The translations under genes and the position numbers were made by a program. A DNA stretch of 64,000 bases. Source: Sphingomonas echinoides. Lineage in GTDB: Bacteria; Pseudomonadota; Alphaproteobacteria; Sphingomonadales; Sphingomonadaceae. The stretch is from contig NZ_JAPYKK010000009.1 of the NCBI RefSeq assembly GCF_029623395.1, positions 62,001 through 126,000 of the forward strand, read 5' to 3'. The notes below the pieces were generated by a model. That model saw only the letters and a list, made by a program, of their open reading frames with translations. It made no database searches and was not told where the DNA came from. Positions 1-10,027 of this stretch are shown piece after piece. Position 1 is the first letter of the stretch. Each line of letters opens with the position of its first letter.

Positions 1-3000
1 ACCAATCTCGCGCTGGCCGCAAGCAACATCTACATCGGCGACACGCAGGTTTCGATCGGGAACACCGACACGATCACCGGGGTCAATTATCCGATCTATG
101 TCGCGAGCACGGGGACGGTCGGGACGCTGTCGAACAGCGGTACGCTGATTGGTCTCGCAGACGGCCTCAACACCAACGGCAGCGTCGATACGCTTCTCAA
201 CAGCGGGCTGATCTCCGGTGCGCAAAAGGGCCTGGGCAGCCAGTCCACGATCGGCACGCTGATCAACGCGGCCGGGGGAACGATCCTTGGCGGCACTGCC
301 GCGGGGTTACAGATCGACCGCATCCTGGGTGCGCTGACGAACTCGGGCTACATCTCTTCCGGGTCGGCGGGTTTCGCCGTTTATGGGTCGGTGGGAACGC
401 TGACCAATGGTGGCACCATCAACGGTGGCCCCCAGGGAATCTATCTCTCAGGAGTCCTGGAGACGATTGACAACAGTGGCTCGATAACCTCCGGGCAGAC
501 CGCGATCAACATATCCGGTTCGGTGTTTTCGCTGACCAATAGTGGGTACATCGGCAACGCCACCACGGCTATCAACGTGTCGGGCGTTCTCAGTACGCTC
601 GCGAACGGGGCGGGGGGGACGATCCGCGGGAATACGGCCCTCTATGTGAACGGGAATTTTGCCGAGCTCGGCAACAGCGGCGTCATCTTTGGCGCGATCC
701 GCAACGATAGTGCCAACGACTTGACGATCAGCGGCGGGTTTGGGGGAGCGGTTGGCACGCTCACCGGGCAATCGGGCAAGGGGACGATCACCAACACGCT
801 CAGCAATCTCGTCTTCGCGTCCGGCGATTTGCTGCTCGACGACAATATCGTCGCCACGGGTCGCACCGTCAGTAACACCGGTGCAAACCTTCAGCTCGCA
901 TCGATCATCAATCTCACCGGTGCGTACAGCCAGACCGGCGGCACGCTCTCGATCGATCCGACGCGCGCCGGGTTGATCGCCAGCGGCGCGATAGTGCTGA
1001 GCGGCGGTACGGTGCGGTCGGACTTGTCGAGCACGGGAAACTATCTGCAGGGCAGCTACACCTTGCTCAGCGGATCGAGCCTGAATCTCAGCGGTGCGAC
1101 CGTCGAGATCAACGATATTAGTGGGTTGGACAAGACGTCCGACACGGTCGGGAACAAGCTGCTGCTGTCGATCGCCAACGACTATGTCGGCGGGACGCTC
1201 GCGACGCTGACGAACAGCGCGGAGATCACTTCAGCGAACACCGGTCTGTACGTTGCCACCTCCGGCAGCATCGGGACGATGACCAACACCGGAACGCTCA
1301 GCGGCGCGCGTTTCGGAATCAACAATCTTGGCCAGATCGCGACCTTGGCGAATAGCGGGTTGATCACCAACCGCGAATTCACCGCATTGTGGAATCAGGT
1401 CAGCATCGGCCAATTGGTCAACAGCGGTACGATCAGCAACAACAGCTGGGCGATCCTCAACAGCGGGACGATCGGCACGATCATCAATACCGGGCTGATC
1501 GCCGGGGCGAGTACGGCGATCCAGAACAACGCTGTCATCACGCTGATCGACAACCGCGGCACGATGTCGGGCGGAAGCAACGTGATCTCGGGCACCTTCG
1601 GCACGGTCGCAAACAGCGGGGTCATCCGCGGGAACATCAACAGAAGCGGCGGGATGATCGGCACGATCATCGGCGGGAGCGCCGGCACCGTCGGAACGTT
1701 CACAGGGGCTACGGGATCGCTGCAGGGCACGATCGGCGCGAGCGGCAATATGACCTTCGCGTCCGGGGCGTTGCTGCTCAACGACGGGATCATCGCTGCG
1801 GGGATCGCAGCAAGCAATCTGACGGTAAGCAATATCGGAGCGGATATCGCGCTGTCGACGATCGTCACGATCGGGGCCAATTACCGTCAGACTGCGGGCC
1901 TGTTGCAACTCGGAAGCGCTGGCAGGCTAGTCGTCAGCGAGGCCGCCGTGCTGTCGGGTGGAACGGTCGCGGCCGACGTGAGCGGATTGTCCCTGACCGG
2001 GACCTATCGCGCGGGCGACGCTGCGGGCGGAACGCTCGTCGCGGGCGGTGTGGGTTCGCTTTACGATGGGGTCAACCTCGCCGTGTCCGGGAGCATAACG
2101 GGGCTGAAACTGTCGGCGATCACCAACGGCACCAACCTCATCGTCGCTGCGGGCAACGATTACATCGGGGATGTTCAAGGCGTCTTCGAGAACAGCGCAA
2201 CGATCGGGGGCGCGACCTACGCGCTGTATGTCGCCGACACCGGTACCGTGGGCACGCTCGGCAATTCCGGTGTGCTCAGTGCAACCGGGACCGGACTCTT
2301 CAACCGCGGCAGCATCGGATCGCTCTCCAATGCGGGTCAAATCGGCGGCCTGATCGGTTTGCACAACGTCGGCTCGATCGACCTGTTCGACAATGTCGGC
2401 ACGATCTTCAGCGCGAGTGGCGCGACGACCTACGGCATATTGAATGCCTCGTCGATCGGCACGCTGATGAACTCCGGGCTGATCAGCGTCGGGAACGGAA
2501 CCGGCGGGCACGGGATCTACAATACGGGCCGGATCGATACACTGGTCAATCTGGCCGGTGGGGTGATCAGCAATGTCTTCGGTGGTGGCGGTGCTTGGAA
2601 CGCAGGGACGATCCTGTCCATTTCGAATGCAGGCCTGATCAGCGGGAGCAGCGTAGGATTCGGCAACACTGGAGTGATCGACCGGTTCAATAACAGCGGG
2701 ACGATCACGGGCAACACCGGCCAATCCGATACCGGGCTGTACAACGGCGGTACCATCGGCACCTTTACCAACACTGGGATCATTGGTGGCAACACGGGCA
2801 TTCGACACGACGGGGGATCGATCAGCATCCTCATAAACGCCCCGGGCGGGACGGTCGGCGGCGGGGAAATGGGGGTCTTCAGCAGCGCCAATATCGGTAT
2901 GCTGAGCAACAGCGGACTCATCTCGGGGAGCGCCGAGGCGCTGCATGTCGAGGGGATGATCGCGACGTTGCTCAACGCGGGCGCGCTTGTTGGAGGCTCG

Positions 3001-6000
3001 ATCAATGCGATCGTGGTCTCGAGTTCCGGTCAACTCGGCGGGATCGCCAACAGCGGATTGATCCGCGGCAATATCGTCAACGCCAGTGCGACCGACATGG
3101 CGATCATCGGCGGCAGCGACACGGTAGTCGGCACCTTTACTGGCAGCGCCGGGCACGGGTTGATCGACAACAGCGCGAGTAATCTGACCTTCGGCAGCGG
3201 CGCGATCCTGCTGGACGACGACATCGTCGTCGGTCCTTCCCATACGGTCACCAACGCCGGCGCGAGCATCGCGCTCGCCTCGATGACCACGATTACGGGC
3301 AATTACAGCCAGACCGACGGGACCCTTTCGCTCGTTCCAGGCTCGGCCGAACTGGTCGTGAGCGGCAGCGCTGCGGTTTCCGGGGGCACCGTCGCGTCCA
3401 ATCTCGCGAGCACCGCCAATTACATGCCGGGCGAGAGTGTCGGGCTGATCACGGGCGGGGCGGGGTCGACGTACCGCGGGTTGACGCTCGCCGGCGGTCC
3501 CGAAGGCCTGTTGTCGAGCGCGGGCACCGTCGGCACGACGTTGGTCCAGACGTTCGACAACACGTACATCGGCGGAACGCTGGCAACGCTGGCGAACACC
3601 GGGACGCTGAGCGCACCGACGGCGATCTATGTCGCTGCAACCGGCAGTCTGGGGGCGTTGGCGAACAGCGGGACGATCCTTGGCGACGTCCGCAACCTGT
3701 CGGGACATGCGCTGACCATATCCGGTGGCTTTGATGGCGCGGTCGGGACGTTCACCGGCCAGTCGGGGCAGGGCAGGATCGTAAGTACGCTCGGCAACGT
3801 CGTGTTGGCGTCGGGCAGTCTTCTGCTCGACGACGCGGTCGACGTCGGGACCGGGACACTCCTCAACGATGGCGCGTCGGTGCGCCTGATCCATTCCATC
3901 GACGTTACGGGGAACTACGCCCAGGCATCGGGAACGCTCGCGCTCGGCCTTTCGTCGCTGCTGGTCAGCGGCAGCGCGAACATCACCGGCGGGCTCATCA
4001 CCAGCAACCAACTCGACACGATGGCGAATTACATCGCCGGGAGCGGTGGCGGAACCTTGGTGCGGGGCGGTGCCGGATCCAACTATGACGGGGTAGCGGT
4101 GGCGTCCGGCGTCACCGGTCTGGCGATCGCCGCGGCGACGGCCACGATCGGGAGCAATGTCGATCTGTTGCTGGGTATCAACAACGATTACGTCGGCGGA
4201 ACGCTCGGGGATCTGGTCAACAGCGGAACGATTACCGGCGTAACAACCGCAGCGTATATCGCCACGGCGGGGTATCTTGGTACGCTCGAGAACAGTGGCG
4301 TGCTGCAGGGTACGGAATTCGGCGTCCGTAATCTGGGCGTCATCGAGCGGCTCGAAAATCGCGGCGTCATCGATGGTACGGTCGGGCTCTACAACGGTGG
4401 TTCGATCGGCACCATTCTCAACAGCGGAACCATCATGGACTCGCCCGCCGTCCAGGCGGCCGGCATCGACAACAATGCCACGATCGGCGGGATTTCCAAC
4501 GCCGGGGTAATCACCGGCGCCGCATACGGCATCTTCAATCGCGGGACGATCGGTCGGATCAGCAACACCGGCACGATTTCGGGGCAGCAGGCGCTCTACA
4601 ACGATGGCAGCATCGGAACGCTCGACAACCGCGGCACGATCGCGGGCGGGGATCATGGTCTGGTCAACGACGGTACGATCGGCGTCCTCACCAACAACGG
4701 GTTGGTGACTGGTGCCGTCGCGGTCCGTGTCGGTGCGCCCGGAGCGTTTGGGTCGTTTTCCAACAGCGGGACGATCGCTGGCAACATCGAGAATGCCTCG
4801 GAAGCGGCGCTGACCATCAGCGGCGGCTCGGTAGAGACGCCGGGGACACTCACTGGCTTCGAGGGACAGCGCGGGACCATCCTGAGCGAATTGGCCGACG
4901 TCGTTTTCGCATCGGGCGTTCAAGTTCTGGACGACGATATCGTGGCGTCGGGGCATGTCGTGTCGAACAGCGGCGCAACCCTCGGCTTGTCGACCAGCGC
5001 GAGTATCACGGGCGACTACAGCCAGACCGCGGGCGCGCTCTATCTGGCGAGCGGGGCTGAACTCGTCGTCAGCGGGCGCGCAAGCCTGACCGGCGGCAGC
5101 GTCGTGGCACAGTTCGACTCCTCGGCGAACTATCTTGCGAACACCAGCGCAGGCACGCTGGTCCGCGGCGATACCGGAACGAGCTACACCGGGGTGACGG
5201 TCGATACCGGGCACGTCACCGGGCTGGCGCTTCAGGCGGACCCGAGCGGAACGAGCTTGGTCGTCACCGCGCTCAACACCTATGTCGGCGGCACTCTCGG
5301 CAGCGTTACGAACACCGGCTCGCTGACCGCAGACTATCCGGTTTACATATCCTCGACCGGCAGCCTCGGCAGCTTGGCCAACAGTGGCACGCTCACCGGA
5401 TCGATCGCCGCAATCTTTGCTGCGGGGACCCTCGGACGCATCCAGAACGATGGCGTCATTGCCGGCAACATTACCAATTCCTCAGCGGAGCCCCTGCAGA
5501 TTTCGGGTGGTATGGGCACGACCGTGGGCACGTTGACTGGCTTCGGCGGCGGTCGCGGTACGATCGTCAGTAGCGGCGGCGACGTGGTGTTCGACGCGGG
5601 CACGATCGCGCTTCAAAGCGATATCACCGCAACAGGGCATACGGTATCGAACAGCGGTGCCGAGCTTCGGCTTGCGGCCAGCGCCACGATTTCGGGAGCC
5701 TATCATCAGACGTCCGGTTCGGTTCGGCTTGCGCAGGACGCGAAGATCGTGGTCGACGGCACGGCGACGCTGAGCGGCGGCACAGTAACGGCGAGCTTCT
5801 CGCCGACCTCAAACTACCTCGCAGGCGCAACGGTAGGAACGCTCGTACAGGGCGGGACCGGTTCGAGCTACGCTGGAGTGACCGTTTCTACCGGATCGAT
5901 CACCGGGCTGGCCCTGACGCCCGGAACGGCTGGGACCAACCTGATCGTGTCGGCGGACAATAACTTCGTCGGCGGGAGCCTTGCCGGCCTGGCCAACGCT

Positions 6001-6420
6001 GGCGCCCTTTCCGCGGCCTATCCGGTCTACATCGCAGCAAGCGGTTCGCTTGGCAGTCTGACCAACAGTGGCACGCTCAGCGGATCGGCCGCTGCTATCC
6101 GCAATCTTGGGGTGATCGGACCGATCGTCAACACCGGTGTGATCGCAGGGAACATCGAGAGCGATACGGACGGAACACTGGCGATCGCAGGCGGCAGCGG
6201 GACGGTGTTCGGAACGCTGACCGGCTATGCCGCGGGAAGCCAGGGGACGATCGTCAACGCCGGTGGCAATCTCGTGATGACCGGTAACATCCTGTTGAAC
6301 GATGCGATCAACGTCGGCACCCGAACGGTCGTTCTCGACGGTGCTGGGCTGGCGGTGAATGCGCCCGTCGCCATCACCGGCAATTACACCCAGACGGGTG
6401 GCAAGCTGTTGATCGGGGTC
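1..6420 (+). repeat. Repeat modules in the autotransporter passenger
   Basis: Larger modules sit on top of the short beta-helix repeats. Each module contains, in order, an ISGG..VGTLTG segment, a (V/L)xFASGxxLLDDxI segment, an xISGxYxQTxGxLxL segment, a (L/V)VSGxAxLxGGxV segment and a landmark N(D/T/N)(Y/F)(V/I)GG. The landmark occurs at about bp 25, 1177, 2155, 3559, 4183, 5275 and 5959. The spacings (1152, 978, 1404, 624, 1092 and 684 bp) are unequal because the number of short NSG repeats between landmarks varies. Confidence 0.8.
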
Positions 6421-7854
6421 ACGTCGACAGCCGCCTACGGCCAGCTATCGGTGAGCGGCTCGGCGAATTTGACAGGCACCAACGTCACGCTCGTCAAACT
6501 GGGGACGGCGACGCTGGCCGCCGGGCAGGCATATACCGTGGTTAAGGCGAACGGCGGTCTCGCGTTCAGCAACCTCACGTCTTCGGTCACCGGTTTGACC
6601 GGCGCCTTTTCCAGTGTCGCGAGCGCCGGGGCGACGGGGCTGGTGCTGACGTTGAGCGATCCCAACGGAACGATCACGCCACCGCCGCCGGTCCGACCGA
6701 CGACCTTTACCGGCACGGGCGCTCAGGCGGGCGGGGCGGGTGTCGGCACTGGCGCGGCGCTCGATGCGATTGCGGACGCGGGCAGTGCAGCCGCGGCGCC
6801 CGTCATCACGAACATCCTCCTGCCGCTGTCGCAACTGACGCCTGCGCAACAGCAGACCGCGATCGTCCAGCTTTCGCCCACGCAACTCACGCCGCAGGTG
6901 ATCGCCGTCGCCGTATCCCCCGCGGTCAACGCGATCGTGCAACATCAGGAGGTGCTTGCCGCCGCGGTGACCGGTCGCGAGGAACGCGGCCTCGCCGCAG
7001 GATCTCAAGCGCAGCGCGGCGTGATCTGGGGACAGTTCCTGGCCAGCTCGGCGCGCCGAGCGGCAGTCTCCGCGGCCTCGCCGTACAAGGCGAGCAGCTA
7101 CGGCGTGATGGTCGGCGCCGATCTGCTCGGCACGTCGAACTTCATTGCCGGGGGCGCGCTCAGCTGGGTTAACAGCAATGCGCATGGCCGCGGGAATATC
7201 CGGGGAAGTTCGACGACGCTCAACAGTTTCCAGGCGACCGGATATTTCACCTGGCAACCGGGGGATCTCGACAACTCCCGCTTTACGATCGATGGCCAGA
7301 TCGGGTTTGGCTACAATCATTACGACCAATTGCGACGCATCGATTTCCTCGGGGTCAGCGCGCGAGCCTCCTATGATGGTCAGCAATATCTCGGAAATCT
7401 GCGCACGAGCTACACCATCCCGTTGTCGACGAGCACATCGTTGACGCCGTTCGCAAGCATTCGCGAGGTTCACCTGCACAATTCAGGATATGAAGAGAGC
7501 GAGGCGGGGACCGCCAACCTCAAGGTCGAGAAACTCGACGTGGATTCGCTCAGCCATGAAATCGGCGTTCAAGGTGGGGGTGTGTTCGACTCCGCATCAG
7601 GTCGTTTCGCGCCGATGCTGAAGCTTGGGTGGGTCCATACCTATACCAACGGGCCCATTCCGCTGACCGCGGTGCTCGGCGGCGTCGCCTTCACCAGCAC
7701 GTCCGCGCGCGGCGCACGCGACGGGCTTACGGTCGGGGCGGGGATGTCGTTCATGCGGACCGAGAGGTTCCGCATCGGCCTCGGGTATGACGGCGATTTG
7801 CGCCGCGACTTCAAGAGCCACGCGGGGACCATCAAAATGACGTTCAGCTTGTGA
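1..7854 (+). CDS. Giant autotransporter adhesin, 5' end outside the window
   Basis: The reading frame is open from base 1 to the stop at 7852-7854, so at least 2617 residues are present and the signal peptide lies upstream. A GTG at 391 is only an internal codon. The passenger is built from short repeats of the type IGTLxNSGxIxG, rich in Gly, Ser, Thr and Asn and very poor in Cys and Lys, as expected of a right-handed beta-helix. A proline stretch (PPPPVRP, about bp 6674-6695) follows the last repeat. The final roughly 280 residues (from about bp 7018, starting GVIWGQF) look like an autotransporter beta-barrel. The protein ends in FSL rather than the usual terminal Phe or Trp. By family knowledge the passenger would be displayed on or released from the cell surface. 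Its adhesin role is inferred. The next gene starts 13 nt downstream, so the three genes 1-11268 probably share a transcript. Confidence 0.9.
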   Translation, partial: TNLALAASNIYIGDTQVSIGNTDTITGVNYPIYVASTGTVGTLSNSGTLIGLADGLNTNGSVDTLLNSGLISGAQKGLGSQSTIGTLINAAGGTILGGTAAGLQIDRILGALTNSGYISSGSAGFAVYGSVGTLTNGGTINGGPQGIYLSGVLETIDNSGSITSGQTAINISGSVFSLTNSGYIGNATTAINVSGVLSTLANGAGGTIRGNTALYVNGNFAELGNSGVIFGAIRNDSANDLTISGGFGGAVGTLTGQSGKGTITNTLSNLVFASGDLLLDDNIVATGRTVSNTGANLQLASIINLTGAYSQTGGTLSIDPTRAGLIASGAIVLSGGTVRSDLSSTGNYLQGSYTLLSGSSLNLSGATVEINDISGLDKTSDTVGNKLLLSIANDYVGGTLATLTNSAEITSANTGLYVATSGSIGTMTNTGTLSGARFGINNLGQIATLANSGLITNREFTALWNQVSIGQLVNSGTISNNSWAILNSGTIGTIINTGLIAGASTAIQNNAVITLIDNRGTMSGGSNVISGTFGTVANSGVIRGNINRSGGMIGTIIGGSAGTVGTFTGATGSLQGTIGASGNMTFASGALLLNDGIIAAGIAASNLTVSNIGADIALSTIVTIGANYRQTAGLLQLGSAGRLVVSEAAVLSGGTVAADVSGLSLTGTYRAGDAAGGTLVAGGVGSLYDGVNLAVSGSITGLKLSAITNGTNLIVAAGNDYIGDVQGVFENSATIGGATYALYVADTGTVGTLGNSGVLSATGTGLFNRGSIGSLSNAGQIGGLIGLHNVGSIDLFDNVGTIFSASGATTYGILNASSIGTLMNSGLISVGNGTGGHGIYNTGRIDTLVNLAGGVISNVFGGGGAWNAGTILSISNAGLISGSSVGFGNTGVIDRFNNSGTITGNTGQSDTGLYNGGTIGTFTNTGIIGGNTGIRHDGGSISILINAPGGTVGGGEMGVFSSANIGMLSNSGLISGSAEALHVEGMIATLLNAGALVGGSINAIVVSSSGQLGGIANSGLIRGNIVNASATDMAIIGGSDTVVGTFTGSAGHGLIDNSASNLTFGSGAILLDDDIVVGPSHTVTNAGASIALASMTTITGNYSQTDGTLSLVPGSAELVVSGSAAVSGGTVASNLASTANYMPGESVGLITGGAGSTYRGLTLAGGPEGLLSSAGTVGTTLVQTFDNTYIGGTLATLANTGTLSAPTAIYVAATGSLGALANSGTILGDVRNLSGHALTISGGFDGAVGTFTGQSGQGRIVSTLGNVVLASGSLLLDDAVDVGTGTLLNDGASVRLIHSIDVTGNYAQASGTLALGLSSLLVSGSANITGGLITSNQLDTMANYIAGSGGGTLVRGGAGSNYDGVAVASGVTGLAIAAATATIGSNVDLLLGINNDYVGGTLGDLVNSGTITGVTTAAYIATAGYLGTLENSGVLQGTEFGVRNLGVIERLENRGVIDGTVGLYNGGSIGTILNSGTIMDSPAVQAAGIDNNATIGGISNAGVITGAAYGIFNRGTIGRISNTGTISGQQALYNDGSIGTLDNRGTIAGGDHGLVNDGTIGVLTNNGLVTGAVAVRVGAPGAFGSFSNSGTIAGNIENASEAALTISGGSVETPGTLTGFEGQRGTILSELADVVFASGVQVLDDDIVASGHVVSNSGATLGLSTSASITGDYSQTAGALYLASGAELVVSGRASLTGGSVVAQFDSSANYLANTSAGTLVRGDTGTSYTGVTVDTGHVTGLALQADPSGTSLVVTALNTYVGGTLGSVTNTGSLTADYPVYISSTGSLGSLANSGTLTGSIAAIFAAGTLGRIQNDGVIAGNITNSSAEPLQISGGMGTTVGTLTGFGGGRGTIVSSGGDVVFDAGTIALQSDITATGHTVSNSGAELRLAASATISGAYHQTSGSVRLAQDAKIVVDGTATLSGGTVTASFSPTSNYLAGATVGTLVQGGTGSSYAGVTVSTGSITGLALTPGTAGTNLIVSADNNFVGGSLAGLANAGALSAAYPVYIAASGSLGSLTNSGTLSGSAAAIRNLGVIGPIVNTGVIAGNIESDTDGTLAIAGGSGTVFGTLTGYAAGSQGTIVNAGGNLVMTGNILLNDAINVGTRTVVLDGAGLAVNAPVAITGNYTQTGGKLLIGVTSTAAYGQLSVSGSANLTGTNVTLVKLGTATLAAGQAYTVVKANGGLAFSNLTSSVTGLTGAFSSVASAGATGLVLTLSDPNGTITPPPPVRPTTFTGTGAQAGGAGVGTGAALDAIADAGSAAAAPVITNILLPLSQLTPAQQQTAIVQLSPTQLTPQVIAVAVSPAVNAIVQHQEVLAAAVTGREERGLAAGSQAQRGVIWGQFLASSARRAAVSAASPYKASSYGVMVGADLLGTSNFIAGGALSWVNSNAHGRGNIRGSSTTLNSFQATGYFTWQPGDLDNSRFTIDGQIGFGYNHYDQLRRIDFLGVSARASYDGQQYLGNLRTSYTIPLSTSTSLTPFASIREVHLHNSGYEESEAGTANLKVEKLDVDSLSHEIGVQGGGVFDSASGRFAPMLKLGWVHTYTNGPIPLTAVLGGVAFTSTSARGARDGLTVGAGMSFMRTERFRIGLGYDGDLRRDFKSHAGTIKMTFSL

Positions 7855-7867
7855 GCGGAGACTTCGT

Positions 7868-10027
7868 ATGAACAATCCCGCCCCGACCGGACTTTCGATC
7901 GATCAGGCGCTGATAGAAGCGAACGCGCATTGGAATGCCGGTCAGGCAGACCAGGCGGAGCGCCTCTGCCAGCACGTCCTGGCGATATGGCCCGGCCAGT
8001 CCGACGCGCTGCATCTGATGGGGCTGATGGCGCATGCCTATGGCAATCTCGACATCGCGATCGATCATCTCCGTCGCGCCTGTCAGGCGCCGCGCGTCCA
8101 GGCGATCTATTTGAGCAACCTGGCAGAGATGTGTCGCCAGAAGGGCTTGCTGGAAGAAGCGGAAGTCGCCGCGCGCCGTGCGGTGACGATGGACGCCACG
8201 ATGGTCGCCGGGTGGAACAACCTGGGGATCATCCTGCAGGAAGCGGGCAAGCTCGAGGAGAGCCTGTCGTGCCTGGAACGCGTGGTCGGGCTGCGGCCCG
8301 ATTATGCCGAGGCACACAGCAATCTCGGGAATACCCTGAAACGGCTCGGGCGGCTCCAGCAGGCGCGAGTGCACTACGTCCGGGCGTTGCAGCTTGCGCC
8401 GGCTTATGCCGAAGCCATGAGCAATCTGTCGCACCTGCTCAACGATCTCGGTGAGCCGGACGAGGCCATGGCCGCCGCCCGTCGTGCGATCGATACCAAT
8501 CCCCGTCTGCCGGACGCCTACATCAACGCTGCCGCGGTCGAGATCGGTCGCGATCGCCACATCGAAGCGCTGCGCTGGATCGATGCTTTACTCAGTTTTG
8601 CGCCCCTGCACGTCGGTGCTCTGGGCGTGCGGGCAACGGCGTTGCGGCAGCTCGACCGGCTCGACGAAGCGCTGGCGGATGCGCGCCGCGCCGTTGCGGC
8701 GGCACCTGATGATGGAGAGACTCAGAATATTCTCGGGGAGGTCCTGCAAGCCCAGAACAAGCTGACCGACGCGCTCGCCGCGTTCGATCGCGCGGCGCAA
8801 CCGAGCGGGTTTGCGTCCGAGAAGGCGTTGATCAATCGCGGGATCCTGCTGATGGAGCAAGGCGACAGGGGCGGTGCCGAAGCTACCTTCGAGACGGTGC
8901 TGGCGCGGTCTCCACGCTCTGTCGCAGCGTGGTTCAATTTTGCGGATCTTCACCGGTTCGAGCCGGGCGATCCCCGTATATCCGCGATGGAAGCGTTGGT
9001 TGCGCAAGACGGGGTCGAGGGTCAGGCCGATCGGACGGCGCTGCACTTTGCGCTGGGCAAGGCTTGGCTCGACGCCGGGGACGCCGAGCGCGCCTTCGAC
9101 CATCTCGATCACGGCAATCGCCGCAAACGCGCAACGGTCTCCTACGATGCGGCACGGACGGAGCGCTGGATCGGCGAGATCGCCGCGGCTTTCCCCGCAA
9201 ATCGCCTCCAACGCCCGGCGGCGGACACGGCCGGCAGCGATCTGCCGGTGTTCGTGCTCGGAATGCCGCGCTCCGGAACGACGTTGGTCGAGCAGATCCT
9301 CGCGTCACATCCGCACGTCTTCGGCGCCGGAGAGCTGCCCGCGTTACAGGAAGTCATCAATGCCGCCGGTCTCTATCCGGCATTCGCAACGACCGTCACC
9401 CTCGAGGGTGAAGCCGCCCTTGGTCGGCAGTATCTCGATCGAATTCGTCCGCTCGCGACGCATCACCGCCGCGTTATCGACAAGATGCCCTCCAATTTCC
9501 TGTTTGCGGGGCTGATCCACCGTATGCTGCCCGAGGCGCGGATCCTTCATGTCCGCCGCGATCCGGTCGACACCTGCCTGTCCTGCTACACCAAGCTGTT
9601 CACGCGCGAACAGCAGTTCGCCTACGATCTGACCGAGCTTGGGAAATTCTATCGGGCATACGACCGCCTCATGGATCATTGGCGGGCGGTGCTGCCCGCC
9701 GACCGGTTCCTCGAGGTCCGTTATGAGGACATCGTCGGAGACATCGACACCGAGGCACGGCGGATGGTCGCGTTCTGCGGGCTCGACTGGAATGCGGCGT
9801 GTCTCGAATTTCATCGTACCGAGCGGATCATTCGCACCGCCATCCTCAACCAGGTCCGCCAGCCGCTGCACGCAGACAGTGTCGGACGCTGGCGTCCATA
9901 CGCGCAACACCTGATGCCGCTCCTCGATGCGCTGGGGATCGATCCGGCGCTGCCTGCACCGGACGACGTCGCCGGCGGCGTGTCCAAGGCACGGACGAAG
10001 CGCGGGCCGCGACTGGTCGCCGGATGA
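7868..10027 (+). CDS. TPR-repeat sulfotransferase
   Basis: 719 residues. The first roughly 420 residues are tandem tetratricopeptide repeats (for example AWNNLGIILQEAGKLEESL and EAHSNLGNTLKRLGRLQQA). The C-terminal part is a PAPS-dependent sulfotransferase domain. It has the 5'-phosphosulfate loop PRSGTTLVEQILASHP near residue 467 and the 3'-phosphate motif RRDPVDTCLS near residue 563. There is no signal peptide, so it is probably cytoplasmic. GGAG at 7857-7860 lies 7 nt before the ATG. The gene follows the autotransporter stop by 13 nt and overlaps the next start by ATGA. Known members of this architecture have mostly unassigned substrates. The operon makes the autotransporter or a surface glycan a plausible acceptor, but that is inference. 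Confidence 0.88.
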   Translation: MNNPAPTGLSIDQALIEANAHWNAGQADQAERLCQHVLAIWPGQSDALHLMGLMAHAYGNLDIAIDHLRRACQAPRVQAIYLSNLAEMCRQKGLLEEAEVAARRAVTMDATMVAGWNNLGIILQEAGKLEESLSCLERVVGLRPDYAEAHSNLGNTLKRLGRLQQARVHYVRALQLAPAYAEAMSNLSHLLNDLGEPDEAMAAARRAIDTNPRLPDAYINAAAVEIGRDRHIEALRWIDALLSFAPLHVGALGVRATALRQLDRLDEALADARRAVAAAPDDGETQNILGEVLQAQNKLTDALAAFDRAAQPSGFASEKALINRGILLMEQGDRGGAEATFETVLARSPRSVAAWFNFADLHRFEPGDPRISAMEALVAQDGVEGQADRTALHFALGKAWLDAGDAERAFDHLDHGNRRKRATVSYDAARTERWIGEIAAAFPANRLQRPAADTAGSDLPVFVLGMPRSGTTLVEQILASHPHVFGAGELPALQEVINAAGLYPAFATTVTLEGEAALGRQYLDRIRPLATHHRRVIDKMPSNFLFAGLIHRMLPEARILHVRRDPVDTCLSCYTKLFTREQQFAYDLTELGKFYRAYDRLMDHWRAVLPADRFLEVRYEDIVGDIDTEARRMVAFCGLDWNAACLEFHRTERIIRTAILNQVRQPLHADSVGRWRPYAQHLMPLLDALGIDPALPAPDDVAGGVSKARTKRGPRLVAG

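Noticed and set aside
1927..5214. A 1095-codon open frame antisense to the autotransporter
   Set aside because: It is rich in Arg and Asp with no recognisable domain. It exists because the repetitive GC-rich sense codons avoid antisense stops. The sense frame has clear repeats and a barrel.
1..6420. Regular repeats that could suggest a CRISPR array or tandem satellite
   Set aside because: The repeats are degenerate, keep one reading frame throughout, and encode beta-helix motifs. There is no constant repeat/spacer pattern.
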